A DNA stretch of 64,000 bases from Paralvinella palmiformis. Taxonomy: Eukaryota; Annelida; Polychaeta; Terebellida; Alvinellidae. Of the stretch, positions 43,401-54,819 are shown one piece after another. Positions within the stretch are counted from its first letter, which is position 1; each line of letters starts with the position of its first letter. Under the pieces are notes generated by a model that did no database searches, had not been told where the DNA came from, and worked only from the letters and a program-made list of their open reading frames with translations. The stretch lies in NCBI GenBank assembly GCA_025642065.1, contig JAODUP010000032.1:2028001-2092000 (forward strand), read 5' to 3'. The position numbers and the translations under genes are program-made.

Positions 43401-45881
43401 GTGGTTTATAATATAATTAGTACAAAATCTTTTAGTTAAAGCTTTTATTATCATTCTTTTCAATATTCATTTAGCAGATGTTTTTAAATTTGTATTACAA
43501 CCTGTTTCAGTTTGTGCTGATAATTTGCTCAATATTTTAGTATATTGTGTAATTAAAAGAAGCCATTTTGTGTTTTATCAGTTGAAAAAAGAATTTGGGA
43601 TCCAGGTGTTACCAACGTTCCCACCAAAAAAACTGCTTTCACTGTCTCCAGTCCAGTTAGATGAGAGGAGAGCTGCACTTGAAAGATACATACAAGTCTG
43701 TGAGTGAAAATATTTAATATCTAGATTTAAAAAAAAATCATTTATGATTTAATAGCCATTAAGTTTGGTTAATATTCATATATGATAATTGATATACAGG
43801 GCTTGAAATTAGCAGCATCAACTGCACCCTAGTTTCCTGAAAATGTTGCCTAGAATTTGGTACAGCAGCAAATATTAGCTGTCTGATTTAATGGGACAAA
43901 ATAATAGAAACTGCTTCATTACTAGTTTCAAAGAAGAAGTAGGTGATGGACTGGAATACCACAGTGTGTTATTGAAAAAAAATCAGTCAAACCAGAAAAT
44001 GGCAGAACAGTTATTGCTGAGAATCTGATACATTGTCTAGATAATAGATTTACTGATGTCCAGATTAGTCCTCTTTTGTGAACTACTGCTATATTTGATT
44101 AAAAGTATTGGGCGGATCAAAGTTAGGCAGTTAAGGTATGAACCAATTCAACTTACTGTTGGAACACTTTACAGTATCTATCTGCACTGTAATGCCAATA
44201 TTTGATGACCAACTGTTTAGGAATGAATTCAGAGAACCCACTGGATACAAAACGAATTACAGGATTCTACCCCATTTATGCAAAATACAGGGACAGGGAG
44301 ACTACAGACATATACCTCTTGTACATATACATATTGCTCTATCAGCGGTCAACAGCAATTTGTGAAGATGATTTTTTCCACAATGAAAAGTATTAAAACA
44401 GAATGGAAATCCAACCTAGCATCAAATTTATTGATTTGATGAGAGTGTTACTGGAATGACCAGAAAGAATCAAATCAGTATGAACTATGATCCTAATAAT
44501 GACATCAGCAGATGGTGGCTCTCTCATGCTGAATGTAGTACCTCATGTTGATATGAAGTTCTCTTCTTTTTCTGAACTATGTTGGTAAATTAAATGAATA
44601 AAGTTGTGTCATTACATAACATTATTTGTGTAATTATTTTATGTTATTAGACATTTCCAACCCACCTGCTGTTCCTTCTAGTTCTACAATATGTGAAGAG
44701 TATAGGTACTTCTAAAAGTAAAACACAACAACATACAAAAATTTCAAATAGTACTATATTTACTCAACACATGTATTACCATTGTTTATTTATCACAATA
44801 TACATAAATATCATAAAATAATTTGTTGAATTAAGTACATGTATTACAATTAAGAAGTTGCTGCCAGGAAATTAAATTGGCTCCTTGAAAAAAGTTAGTT
44901 GCCAGTTTTTAAGTTAATTTCTAGGCCTTATCTTATATATCCCTTGTACTGATTTGTGTAATGGAAATTAGATTTGTTAGCTGTCAACTAGGTGTGTGTG
45001 CCGTGTATTTGTTATTCCTGATATTTAACACATTGACTAACTTTTTAACCTTGATCAAGGTTCCCATAAGTCCTGGAAAATAGCTAATTATTTTTCTTTT
45101 CATGGAAATGTCCTTGAATTTGTCAAAATCAGGAAATCCCTTGGAAAATATATTGCCTGCGAAAACATCCACTTAGAACAAACAGCCTATGAATAAATAT
45201 TATGACTGTATGTAGAAGAAAAAGTGTACCAGTACATAGTCTTGATATCCCATGTTAGTTAAAATTTAAATAAAAGTGGGTGGATCAGACAGCTAGAAGG
45301 GGTGAGGAGGAGGAGGCTGTGGCATAAAAAATCGTACATTGATTAAATATGATATGCTTTTTCTCATATATCTTCATTTATTACCTTTAAATCTTGTATA
45401 CTTTATCCTGAGAATTGGTTATTTTGTCCTGGAAAATAATATTTCCTTGGCTGTAGGAATCATGTTAATGTATACGTTACAGAATTGGTTTATGTATTTT
45501 GATTTATATCATGACATATCACAAATAAAAATATTATTATAATATCAGAATGAACAAATTAAATGCATGATAGAGAATACAAATGGTGTTATAATATGCT
45601 TTGTTACATTAATATGTTGTTTTCTTACAGTGAGTCAGAATCCTCAGATAGCTTCAAGTGAAACATTCAACAACTTCCTTTTACAAGCACAGCAGGTAAT
45701 TATATTATTGTTATAACAGCCACTTTAAGTTATTTCTACCAACACCATTGGCCAATTACAGGATTATTGGGCTTCCAGACTTACAACAAACATGATGTTT
45801 CTTCCACATTTTGTTCTCAACTTACCATCTATCACAAGAACATAATATCAAATAATTAATGCCAAATATAGAATATAATGC

Positions 45882-45928
<47 letters not shown>

Positions 45929-46964
45929 CTACAATTATGATGATAGTAATGAAGATAGTGGAAATATAGTAAAATTTTAAGATTTTTAATGAATCAGACC
46001 TTTAAAAAAAAGAGTAGTTTAGATGTTATAAGTCATTAATTTATTTATTTTCAGCTTCATTTGCTTGAATATATTAACTGTTACATCTATTATAGTTTAA
46101 ACTGTTTTGATATTCTGTTTTATATCATGAGCTACAGAACTAAAATAATTTTTCAGGGGCACAGTTAGATATACTGCGTGTTTTACTATCCTACTTAGTT
46201 TTAGAAAATTTACTGGCTTTGTTAAAATGAAATTTAGAATATGCAAGACCCATGGCTCTATCTATATTTACACCATACACACTTATTCATTTGGATATCC
46301 AGGCACTTCAGTGAAAAGCTTCTAGGTGTCCTCAACTTTATTAACATTGATGTTTGCCAAGACTGAATTAAGATCTTAACCATATAACTATGATGATGAT
46401 AATAGATATATTTTGTGTATTAAAGATATAAATGTGTTATTCAAGCTTTTAGCCAGAACTGAAATTGTGGCTGTCTAACCTACAGATTTATAAAGCAAAA
46501 CTACTCTAGTGGTTCACCACATCTACCTGTGGATGGCAAAAGTCCTCCTCCAAATATTTTTTATATCTCAGATGCCAGTTTGGTGGCATTTTGAGCTGAT
46601 ATTTATTTGCATGTTTTAAAGTAATCAGTATTGTACTGTAGAAAATATATTTAACACAGATAAATTCTCTATCAAAGGTATGTTTTTTGCAATCTAAATT
46701 GTGATGGCTGGATAGCTAGAAATCTGATGTTTTGCATTATTTTCTGTTACTATGTTCAACTGGATATGATTTTTGAGGAGACTGATGCTGACTGTTCTAT
46801 TTTTTTAAACTGTGATTTCTTTATTTTTAGGAAAGCCAAAAAGAGGAGCCTGAATCAGTTACACTAAACGTTTACATGATTAATGGACAGAAAGTATCTG
46901 TAAATATTATTTCAACAGATCAGACAAATGATGTACTAGAGGTAACACACACACACACTCTCTC

Positions 46965-46998
<34 letters not shown>

Positions 46999-48239
46999 TC
47001 TATAATATAAATTTGCTTTATTCTAGTATTTTTCCCCATACATTTTTACAGTATGATAAGTGTCTTGCACTCATTTTACACAAGTGTAAATTCTGAGATT
47101 ACATGTTATGTGACATAAATTGGGAATATATAATAATAAAGCCTGTTTTACACATTGGTAAAACATATTTATATTTCAGTGTGTTGCATCAGAGATTAAC
47201 CTGCCAGATGACCTTGTATATTATTTTGGTCTATATTTGGTTCACATAGAAGAGGATGACGAACTGTCAAGTAAGCTGTACATTTAAAGATCACCTAGAC
47301 AAATAGAAAACAGCTGTTTAATGGTGTACTTTTCATTATAAGGAAGCTGGTACAACAGTGCAAGTGTAACAAACTATTTGCAACCTATTTATCTTTTGTG
47401 TGTTGTAGTTGTAAGAAAACTTCAAGAATTTGAATCTCCTTACATCTCATTGAAGGCAGCCAATCAGAGAGCTCATCATAAAATCATCCTCCGCAAAAGG
47501 TAATACAAATGTTTGTAAACAGCATTCACTGTTCTTATCTGAGCTGTCTAATTACTTTATAGCTTCAGTATTTTGTTGATATTTTAAAAGTTTAGTATTG
47601 ATCAGATGGTTGTTAGCTTGTCAGTCAATAGAATAAAGTATTTTATCTCAACAGTTACTGGGATCCAGGACATGATGATGAATTAATGGCAGACTCTGTA
47701 ACTATAAATTTGCTTTATTTACAGGTAAGTTATTTTCTTTGCATTATTAATATTTACTTCTGTTAAAACATACGTATCATTTTAAAACATACATATTATT
47801 ATTTAATATAACTTTGTTTATCATAGGCATGTTGTGATGTAGAAAAGAGGTGGATTTTAGCTACTAAAGAGGAACACAAACAGTTGGATTCGCTGAAGCA
47901 CAAAGGTTCTAAGAAAGAGGTCAGTTGAGTAAACACTACTATAAGTGTTGTAATATTGATTTAGATAGATGGAAGTTGTAAATCATGATCAACCAGTCAT
48001 CTGTCTCAAGAATCTGCAAGTAAATGGTCTGTATTATTTTTTATATTCAATATCAGCTTAGCATATAGGATGACCCTAGCCATTCTTGCAACATATGTTA
48101 TAATGACTTGATGTTATAGTGCCGTATTTAAATGTTATTTGATTTCTTTTGCATCATGGATATTAAATTAATAGACAGAACTACTCGGAATGTTCCAGAC
48201 ATTTTAATACTACATCAGTCAATTTTGGTGAACATGTTT

Positions 48240-48287
<48 letters not shown>

Positions 48288-51071
48288 TCATAACAACATA
48301 GATACAATGTTGTACAATTATTTTCAGTAGTAATAATTAAATAGAAATACAGAAAAAGAGAGAAAAAGAACAGAATAATCACTCATCTATCTAGACATGG
48401 TTTAGCCCATAGAGATGAAGTCAATCAATAACTGGATCTTTCTAACATTGAAAACAATAAAAAGCCTTTTATCCCTGATGAGACATAATTCTTTTAGCTT
48501 ATCACCTTCGTTTTTACAGATTTCATTACAATGAAAATATTTTTGCAACATTGGAGTTTCAATTTCACAAAGCTCCCTTTTATTAAAGTTTGACAATAAC
48601 ATCCTTCTATTTTCTCCAATGGCAGACCTTGATGATTTACATAATAATGAACAAAAACGAGTACACTCATTATTACTTTTACTGATGGAATCATAAAAAA
48701 GATAAGAATCTAGACATTAGATCATATTGGACACCATTGCTTTCGACAAGATGTCTCAAAAGTCTGCAATGTGTTATCATGCTCTACTTCTATGTATGTT
48801 GTGTATTGAACTATTTGCTCCACTTTGAATGAGAAATATATGTTTGGTTTGAAGCATTATACTCAAAATCTTCAGAATGTAAATAGTAATACTGATTATC
48901 AAGCTGACTTGCGTTTTTTTTTTACCAATATTAGTATTTGCAGTTTGTGAGAACATTGAAGTATTATGGTTATATCCAGTTCCCACCATGTATTGTTGAC
49001 TACCCACATCCAGGATGTCGAGCAATTATTGCTGCAGGAAACAAGGAACTAAATTTTCGTATTGAAGTTGAAAGGGTATGATGTTGTTTTACTTCAGTTG
49101 TGCAGCTTCTTTTAAAGGAGGACACAGTAAATGTCCTTCCTGTGTTCATGTTTCATTAAATCCAACTCATCTAATCACTTGCATAATGTCATTACTAGTT
49201 ACTTCTAATATATTGTTTGTCTTGTAGGATGTGATTAAAGAAGTAAGTTTTAGGGTGACAAGGATGAGATGTTGGAAAATAACTACACCAGTAAGTAAAG
49301 TTGTAACATGTAATAATTACTTTTTGCCGTGGTGGATTATTGCATGCCTGGAGGTTTACAATGAGTCAATTTGATATGACCAGTACATTAGGTTTAATGT
49401 TGAGTATAGCATAACATGACCAATTGGTCATAAACCGTTGCAATTGGTCATAAACCGTTGCTTTGCATATTCTACATAATGCAATGGTCCTTTGTGTCCA
49501 ATGTTTTCAATTATGTCTGAATATAGCTTTGAAACATTAAAACTAATATCAAGATATAGTTATTTACACATTTGGCAGTAATACCTGCCGTATTATAATC
49601 ATATCAAACCAGTGTTGCATGGTATGTTTCATAATATGTCATTACATTTTGTAACTAGTTCAAATAGTACAGTGTGGTTAATGTTAAAAGCTCCTCTCAT
49701 CAGTACAAACCAGACGTAGCAAGTACATGATGATAAACAGTGGTACCTAAGCATACTCTTTGTCCTCAAGTTCTATATAAACGTAATTTAATTTGGCTAG
49801 ATATCACGATTTGGCTAATTTTCAAAGGATACTGTACTTCACATTCTTTAGACTATAATATGATTGGTCATTATAATATTAGTGATTGTTAATAAAATGC
49901 AGACTGTTATTCATTTAACGTGATGCTTTCTATATACTCTTATTCTAGTTACCAGATTCTAGTGTAGAAACAGAGAGTTCACAAGACAGAGATGAGCCAC
50001 AACTTGAACTTGCTTTTGAATATTTGATAGCCAGAGATACGATGCAGTGGATAACAATATACAGTGATCAGGTTAATATTAATTATATAATAGTTTACCA
50101 GTGTAATGATTAAGAAAGTTGTTTAAATTGGTTTATGTTTTGGCAAGATGTATTAATCTGAAAATTAGATCAATAGTCAGTCTTTTGTATTGCATAATGT
50201 TAGATGTTATCAGAAGTATAAGGCAGAGGTTTCTTATTGAAGGACCAGTTAGAATAATGTATTTGTGTATGTGTGTGCGTGTGTGAAATACAATGACATA
50301 GAATTAATACCAAACAACTGCAGCATTTTAATAATGCATTTTGTTTCCACTACAAGGTAATTGTTATCAGTATGTGTTTACAAGGAATGGTGGATGAGCT
50401 TGTCATGAAGAAAGAAGGCAGGAAATTCAAGAAGGTAATTATTTATGCGTAGTTTGTTTTATTTGTGACTGTTTTCTTCTTTTCCCTTTATGCATTTTGA
50501 TTCCTAAATATTTAAAATTTGACGTTTTTCTCGGCAGCCACAAGATCGACACAAAAAGAACACTTCAGATTTTAGTCAAAAACAAAGAGAAATCAGCTCA
50601 CATTCATTAAATTTGCCATCAGCCGAGGTTAGTAGTTGTGGTTGTTAATAAAATCATTTGCTGCAAATTTTGCAGGTATTTTTGATTTGTTATATGGTTG
50701 TTTTAGGATATTATAATTACCTTGCATGTAATTGAAACTTTTTATTAATTTTGTCAGCAGAAGTTTTTGTAATGCTATTGTCACCATATATTTTAATACA
50801 GATGTATTTTTGTTGGCTTATAGTTGAGCAATGGAAGTGTTCAGTCACAGAAAAAGACAGCTCTACCACGGTCAACAAGTACTGATAATGTAAGTGAGCA
50901 CACACACACACTTACACACACACACACACATTAGCAGTAATGTTATATTATTAGCTTTATTTGCGTTACATACAGGAGCTGCCAATAAGGTTACTGGGAG
51001 GTCGTCCTCACAACAACAAGATAATGTCCGAGAACTATGCCTTTGAAGGAATAGGTGATGATGATTTGTGA
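40423..51071 (+). CDS. SNX17: Sorting nexin-17 (complete)
   Basis: Sixteen exons: 40423-40479, 40701-40775, 43582-43699, 45631-45695, 46831-46941, 47180-47270, 47409-47499, 47655-47724, 47827-47919, 48935-49075, 49228-49290, 49949-50071, 50357-50434, 50538-50627, 50824-50889 and 50976-51071. All have GT/AG junctions and join in frame to 475 residues (human 470). SNX17 is an endosomal PX-FERM adaptor that binds NPxY/NxxY cargo such as LRP1 and integrins and recycles it through Retriever/Commander. The PX domain covers residues ~1-105, with 'SVRYRLFHSFHEQ' and 'LPTFPPKKLLSL' lining the PI3P site. The F1-F3 FERM-like part runs ~110-395 ('VSVNIISTDQTNDVLE', 'SYWDPGHDDEL', 'LELAFEYLIARD', 'MVDELVMKK'). 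The last residues, 'NYAFEGIGDDDL', keep the Retriever-binding tail. The start ATG ('MHFSIPDT') has A at -3. Confidence 0.98.
42023..43193. mobile_element. 'cagggttcrtacac' family element, long copy
   Basis: 1171 bp in SNX17 intron 2, beginning 'cagggttcgtacacatcctg' and ending 'gtgtatgaaccctg'. 'tcctggaa' and 'tccttgaaa' motifs lie inside the left end and 'ctcctggaaaacc' inside the right. The termini match the 265-bp copy at 19693-19957. The interior (about 42150-43120) shows no transposase motif, so it too is non-autonomous, or its source gene is lost. Confidence 0.65.
43797..44930 (+). mobile_element. hAT-type transposon remnant in SNX17 intron 3
   Basis: It starts 'cagggcttgaaattagc' and ends near 'gttaatttctaggcctta', an imperfect inverse, typical of hAT termini. 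Near 44345-44450 the frame reads 'MIFSTMKSIKTEWKSNLAS' with 'LMRVLL' after it, the C-terminal dimerisation region of a hAT transposase. Upstream pieces (about 43925-44330) are in broken frames. It is inactive and in sense orientation to SNX17. Confidence 0.65.
45056..45464 (-). mobile_element. MITE of the 'catggttccca' family, copy B
   Basis: 409 bp in SNX17 intron 3. It is the reverse complement of the AK2-intron copy at 21385-21815: it begins 'caaggttcccataagtcctg' and ends 'ctgtaggaatcatg', and it shares interior blocks such as 'gtggatcagacagctagaag'. It is non-coding. Confidence 0.75.
45886..45927 (+). repeat. (AT)n microsatellite
   Basis: About 20 AT units in SNX17 intron 4. Confidence 0.95.
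46944..47000 (+). repeat. (AC)n / (ATAC)n microsatellite
   Basis: AC runs interrupted by 'tctc' and 'atacatac', starting a few bases after the SNX17 exon 5 donor site. Repeat-length change here sits very close to the splice site. Confidence 0.85.
48243..48281 (+). repeat. (TA)n microsatellite
   Basis: About 19 TA units in SNX17 intron 9, directly left of the antisense open frame at 48408-48718. Confidence 0.95.
48408..48718 (-). pseudogene. Unidentified ~100-codon open stretch, probable transposon tail
   Basis: Inside SNX17 intron 9, antisense to the gene. One frame stays open from about 48718 to a stop near 48405. It reads like real protein, with four Cys in the first third ('ECTRFCSLLCKSS', 'IGENRRMLLSNFN'), then 'LKELCLIRDKRL' and a leucine/isoleucine-rich end ('KIQLLIDFISMG'). 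There is no start context or splice structure, and I could not name the family. Its composition and intronic position suggest the degraded end of a repeat-encoded protein. Confidence 0.35.
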
Positions 51072-53000
51072 TACAAATGATGATGCTATGTAATGTTACC
51101 ACATGATCCAAGAGATGATAGCAGTAATCACACAAAAATACAGATAATGACACCATTTGATATAAGTAATTTTCATTGGATGATTTGTCTGTGAAGAACT
51201 TCCATTTTGTCAGTAAAAACTCTCTATTGAGGCCAGCCTTAGGACCTGAAGTGATGCATATTCAGAGATTGGATAATAAGACAGGGTCCTTTTTGGATAA
51301 TAGGAGGGACCATTTCTTACTGCTCTTGTCAAACATCTGATTTCTTCATATAGGCACAATGGCCTCTTAGTCTCACGGAATGTAGTTGTTGTTATTGTCA
51401 TTCTTCTGTATCAAACCAAATTAGCAATACTTTCATTCATTTAATGTTCTCCTATGATTTGTTTTATTATGGAAGGCTGTCATATTATGTTTTATTATTA
51501 TGTGTCCCCAGGAATTAGTGCGTAGTATTGAAACATTTGAAATATGCCTTTTAATTGCATGGGTGACATATGACACAGGTGTATGGTGTGCATGGAAGTT
51601 GGGTCTTTGTTTCTATTTGTCTTTGCCTGTGTTATCATCCCACAAAATGTATTTGCTACATATATAGATCTGGCTCTAATTACCTGTTCGCACACACCAC
51701 CCACAATTAAGAAGATGGTTCAATCGTTTATTCATTTTTATTGTTATTATATGTCAGTGTTGCTATTGTGTAGCACACTTACCATACACAAGATATGCAA
51801 TTAAAAGACAATAGCAAGACATGCATTTAGACAGGATGATAAGAAAAGTGATTAGAATGATTAGCAGACAGAATATGACAAAAGATTACAAGAATAATAT
51901 CTGTACACCACGGTAGAACAGAACCATTTTTTTAAATAGTTAAAATGTTTTGAGAATGTGCAGACATGTTTTTTCTTGCTTTAACATATTTAGTTCAGTC
52001 CCCATTTTATTTATTCTTTTGTTACATATTTACTGTTTTGTCATTATTGTAATTCTGTTATTTCTGTGACATTGTGTATGTTCAACTTGTTTTTTTTATG
52101 GATACAATCAGTCATCTAGTTTATGTGCTCCTATTTTGTATTAAACATTATTAATATACTCGTATTTAGTCAATTTTTTACACATTTCTTAGGTATTCGT
52201 GTATGTATGTGAATGTATGTAAACACATGTGAATTATTCCGTTTAGAAATATAAAAGTAAATTATTTTAACATTTTCAGCGTGAAAGATTTTTTGTTTAA
52301 TTCTTCATTTTCAAACTTGTAAAATAAATAATTTTCACATGTCCAAATTATTATTTGTAATGCTTCCGAGAGAACAACGTGATGCACACACACAAGAAAT
52401 CATGTAATCATACCACATCTATCACTATTATGAGTATTTATCAATTCTTTATAACAAAATGTTCATTTATTAAGGCAACTTGATCAAGCTTTGTTTACTA
52501 TTTCTCACTAGTTTTTGCTGTAGCCATACTAAGGTTCTTTGCAGCAGATATGATCCATTTTGTAATTGTATATATTTAATATTTGAAATGGTTAAATTAA
52601 TCCCATGTGTGGAATATTCTCTGTGCATACAAAATCGGTTGTTAACTTGTTAATCATAAGTCTTTTAATCTAGGATATAGGTATATGATGCCTGCCTATA
52701 AGCAAGAGTTCACTGTTCTTCGGGTTTGAGAAGTTTCATTTAAAATCAGTATTATATTTTTACATAAAAATTCAAGCTATTATAAGGATAAATCAGAAGC
52801 ATGTGAATTATGTTTATATGATCAAATTTAAAACAAAATTAAGATCTTTATGGTGAGCTATAGAATATTGGTAAGGTATAACACATCTGTAGGTGTGAGA
52901 TTGTGTTTTCATAGACTGCTATATATGTTTCATATATATATATATATATATATATATGATTATCATTGTACATAAATCTGAATAAATTTATATTTTATAT
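51072..53000 (+). other. SNX17: SNX17 3' UTR and downstream region
   Basis: There is no coding sequence; the short open frames are AT-rich. Candidate poly(A) signals on the + strand are at 52323-52328 and 52981-52986; the second would give a ~1.9 kb UTR. An (AT)n tract is at about 52936-52958. Confidence 0.5.
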
Positions 53001-53009
53001 GCGAATCCA

Positions 53010-53015
53010 TTTATT
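53010..53015 (-). promoter_or_regulatory. WDR35: Candidate WDR35 poly(A) signal
   Basis: AATAAA on the - strand, 1,079 bases after the WDR35 stop and only ~25 bases from a + strand AATAAA (52981) usable by SNX17. Confidence 0.4.
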
Positions 53016-54093
53016 GATATTTCTAATTATCTTGTACTATAAAACTATTTTAATATGATGCATTCAATTATAAAACAAAACAAAGGTGGGTAACATGAAT
53101 ATTAGAAAACTGTACACTTTAGGGACAGTTATAAAAATGCTTTCTGCTCAAATGTTGTATGATGGCCACTAAAACCTAATTTGAATAAATACTATGCTGA
53201 TAAATAAACATTATGCAAGACTAGATAGTGGACAACAACAAAAGAAAATCAATTATGGGAACATTTAATTTAAATACAGCATGGAAGAATAATCATTATT
53301 TGTGTGCTGATAAAATAAATTACAATAGCAGTACTATCTTATTACAGATCAAGTATTACAAAACTGAACAAATTGTTTTACCAGTGACAAGCTCCCGGAA
53401 TCTTCCGCACTATAAATTTCTTTTAGAATACCAATCCTTTAACCTGTTGGGTGACATTTAACATACCTACAGTGCAAATAATTTCCACCACACATTCAGG
53501 AAAGAATTTCAAACATATTGGCTGAAACATAAACATCACCAAGACTAAACATGCTAACATTGTGAATTTCAGTTCATTCATCAAATACTTCTCAACAAAG
53601 CCTGATTAGAAATACTCATAACTAAGATATCATTCCCAATCCCCAGTGTTGATTGTTAAGGAAAATTATGTAATTAGTCAGTCTTAAATAGTTCTTGGCT
53701 GAATTCCTTTTTTTTCTGTTGCAGAAATTAATAGTATGCAAAATGATTGAAAAGTGCCATTTTTCTTTGATACTACATATATGCCCCAAATAAATTATTT
53801 AACATACTGACAGAGATGATTTTATGTAATTTAGTAAGGATGAAGCCATACATGACACAGTTATTGAATAGTTCTGAAATCTAGCTAATAATAGCTGGAC
53901 ATGAAACACGGTAATATTACACAAAACACATATACATAATCTGGGATAATGGTGAACTGGGCCCGTTCTTCATCCTATCACAGCAACACTATATAAATAC
54001 CACATCTAGATGAGTGAATAGTATTAACTGTTTTGTGGATCCCTTCTACTCAACACAGCAATAAAACAGTAATAATAATATTATTACATAACA
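53016..54093 (-). other. WDR35: Probable WDR35 3' UTR
   Basis: Non-coding sequence between the WDR35 stop and the candidate poly(A) signal. A 77-codon + strand open frame (53228-53461) shows no domain and is taken as chance. Confidence 0.4.
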
Positions 54094-54778
54094 TTAGATC
54101 CTTGTGTGACATAACGGACAATTTTGTCTGGTGCTGATTTCACGCTCATAAGCTTGATGTTTACACATCTGACAGCTCCAGAACTGATAGTCCATCAATG
54201 GACGACCACTAACAATACAAGTGGGAAACTTTGTATCACAGCTTGGGCACACTGAAGACCTACAAACAAAAACCATAACAATCGTAGTTACCTGTAAACA
54301 AAGCTATAATGAAGCCATTCCTGTAAATGAAGCCAAACTGATACTAAAATAACATGTAAAGGAAGTCATAACACTATAACTACTACAGCAAAAGTAGTTA
54401 TTTGTAGTGAAAACACGATGTTTAATTACAAGCATATAATGTTGATGAATGTTATGATAATTATGACAACAATAAAACTAATACATGAATTATTATTACT
54501 ACGTCAAACTCTTGAATAAGCAGATTATCAAGGGCCTGGATTATAAGCCACATGATTGACAGTTCAAAAAATTGATCTTTTCATGTATACTTAAGGTAAT
54601 AGTTTAGAGGCATCATGATTCAGTTAAGTTAAATTTCAATTAATCATGAGATGTTTAACTGAGCACTGATATAATTATTTATTAAATAATACTCATACTA
54701 ACCAGTCCGGAATGAGAGTTCCACAATTTGTACATTCTGATTTGTTTGTTTTAGTGTCTTTAGGACTGTATCTGTAGG

Positions 54779-54819
<41 letters not shown>

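Noticed and set aside
49421..49462. 20-bp exact tandem duplication ('caattggtcataaaccgttg')
   Set aside because: Real but too short and isolated in an intron to list as a separate element; ordinary slippage.
53228..53461. 77-codon + strand frame between SNX17 and WDR35
   Set aside because: It lies in the probable WDR35 3' UTR, has no motif and is AT-driven.
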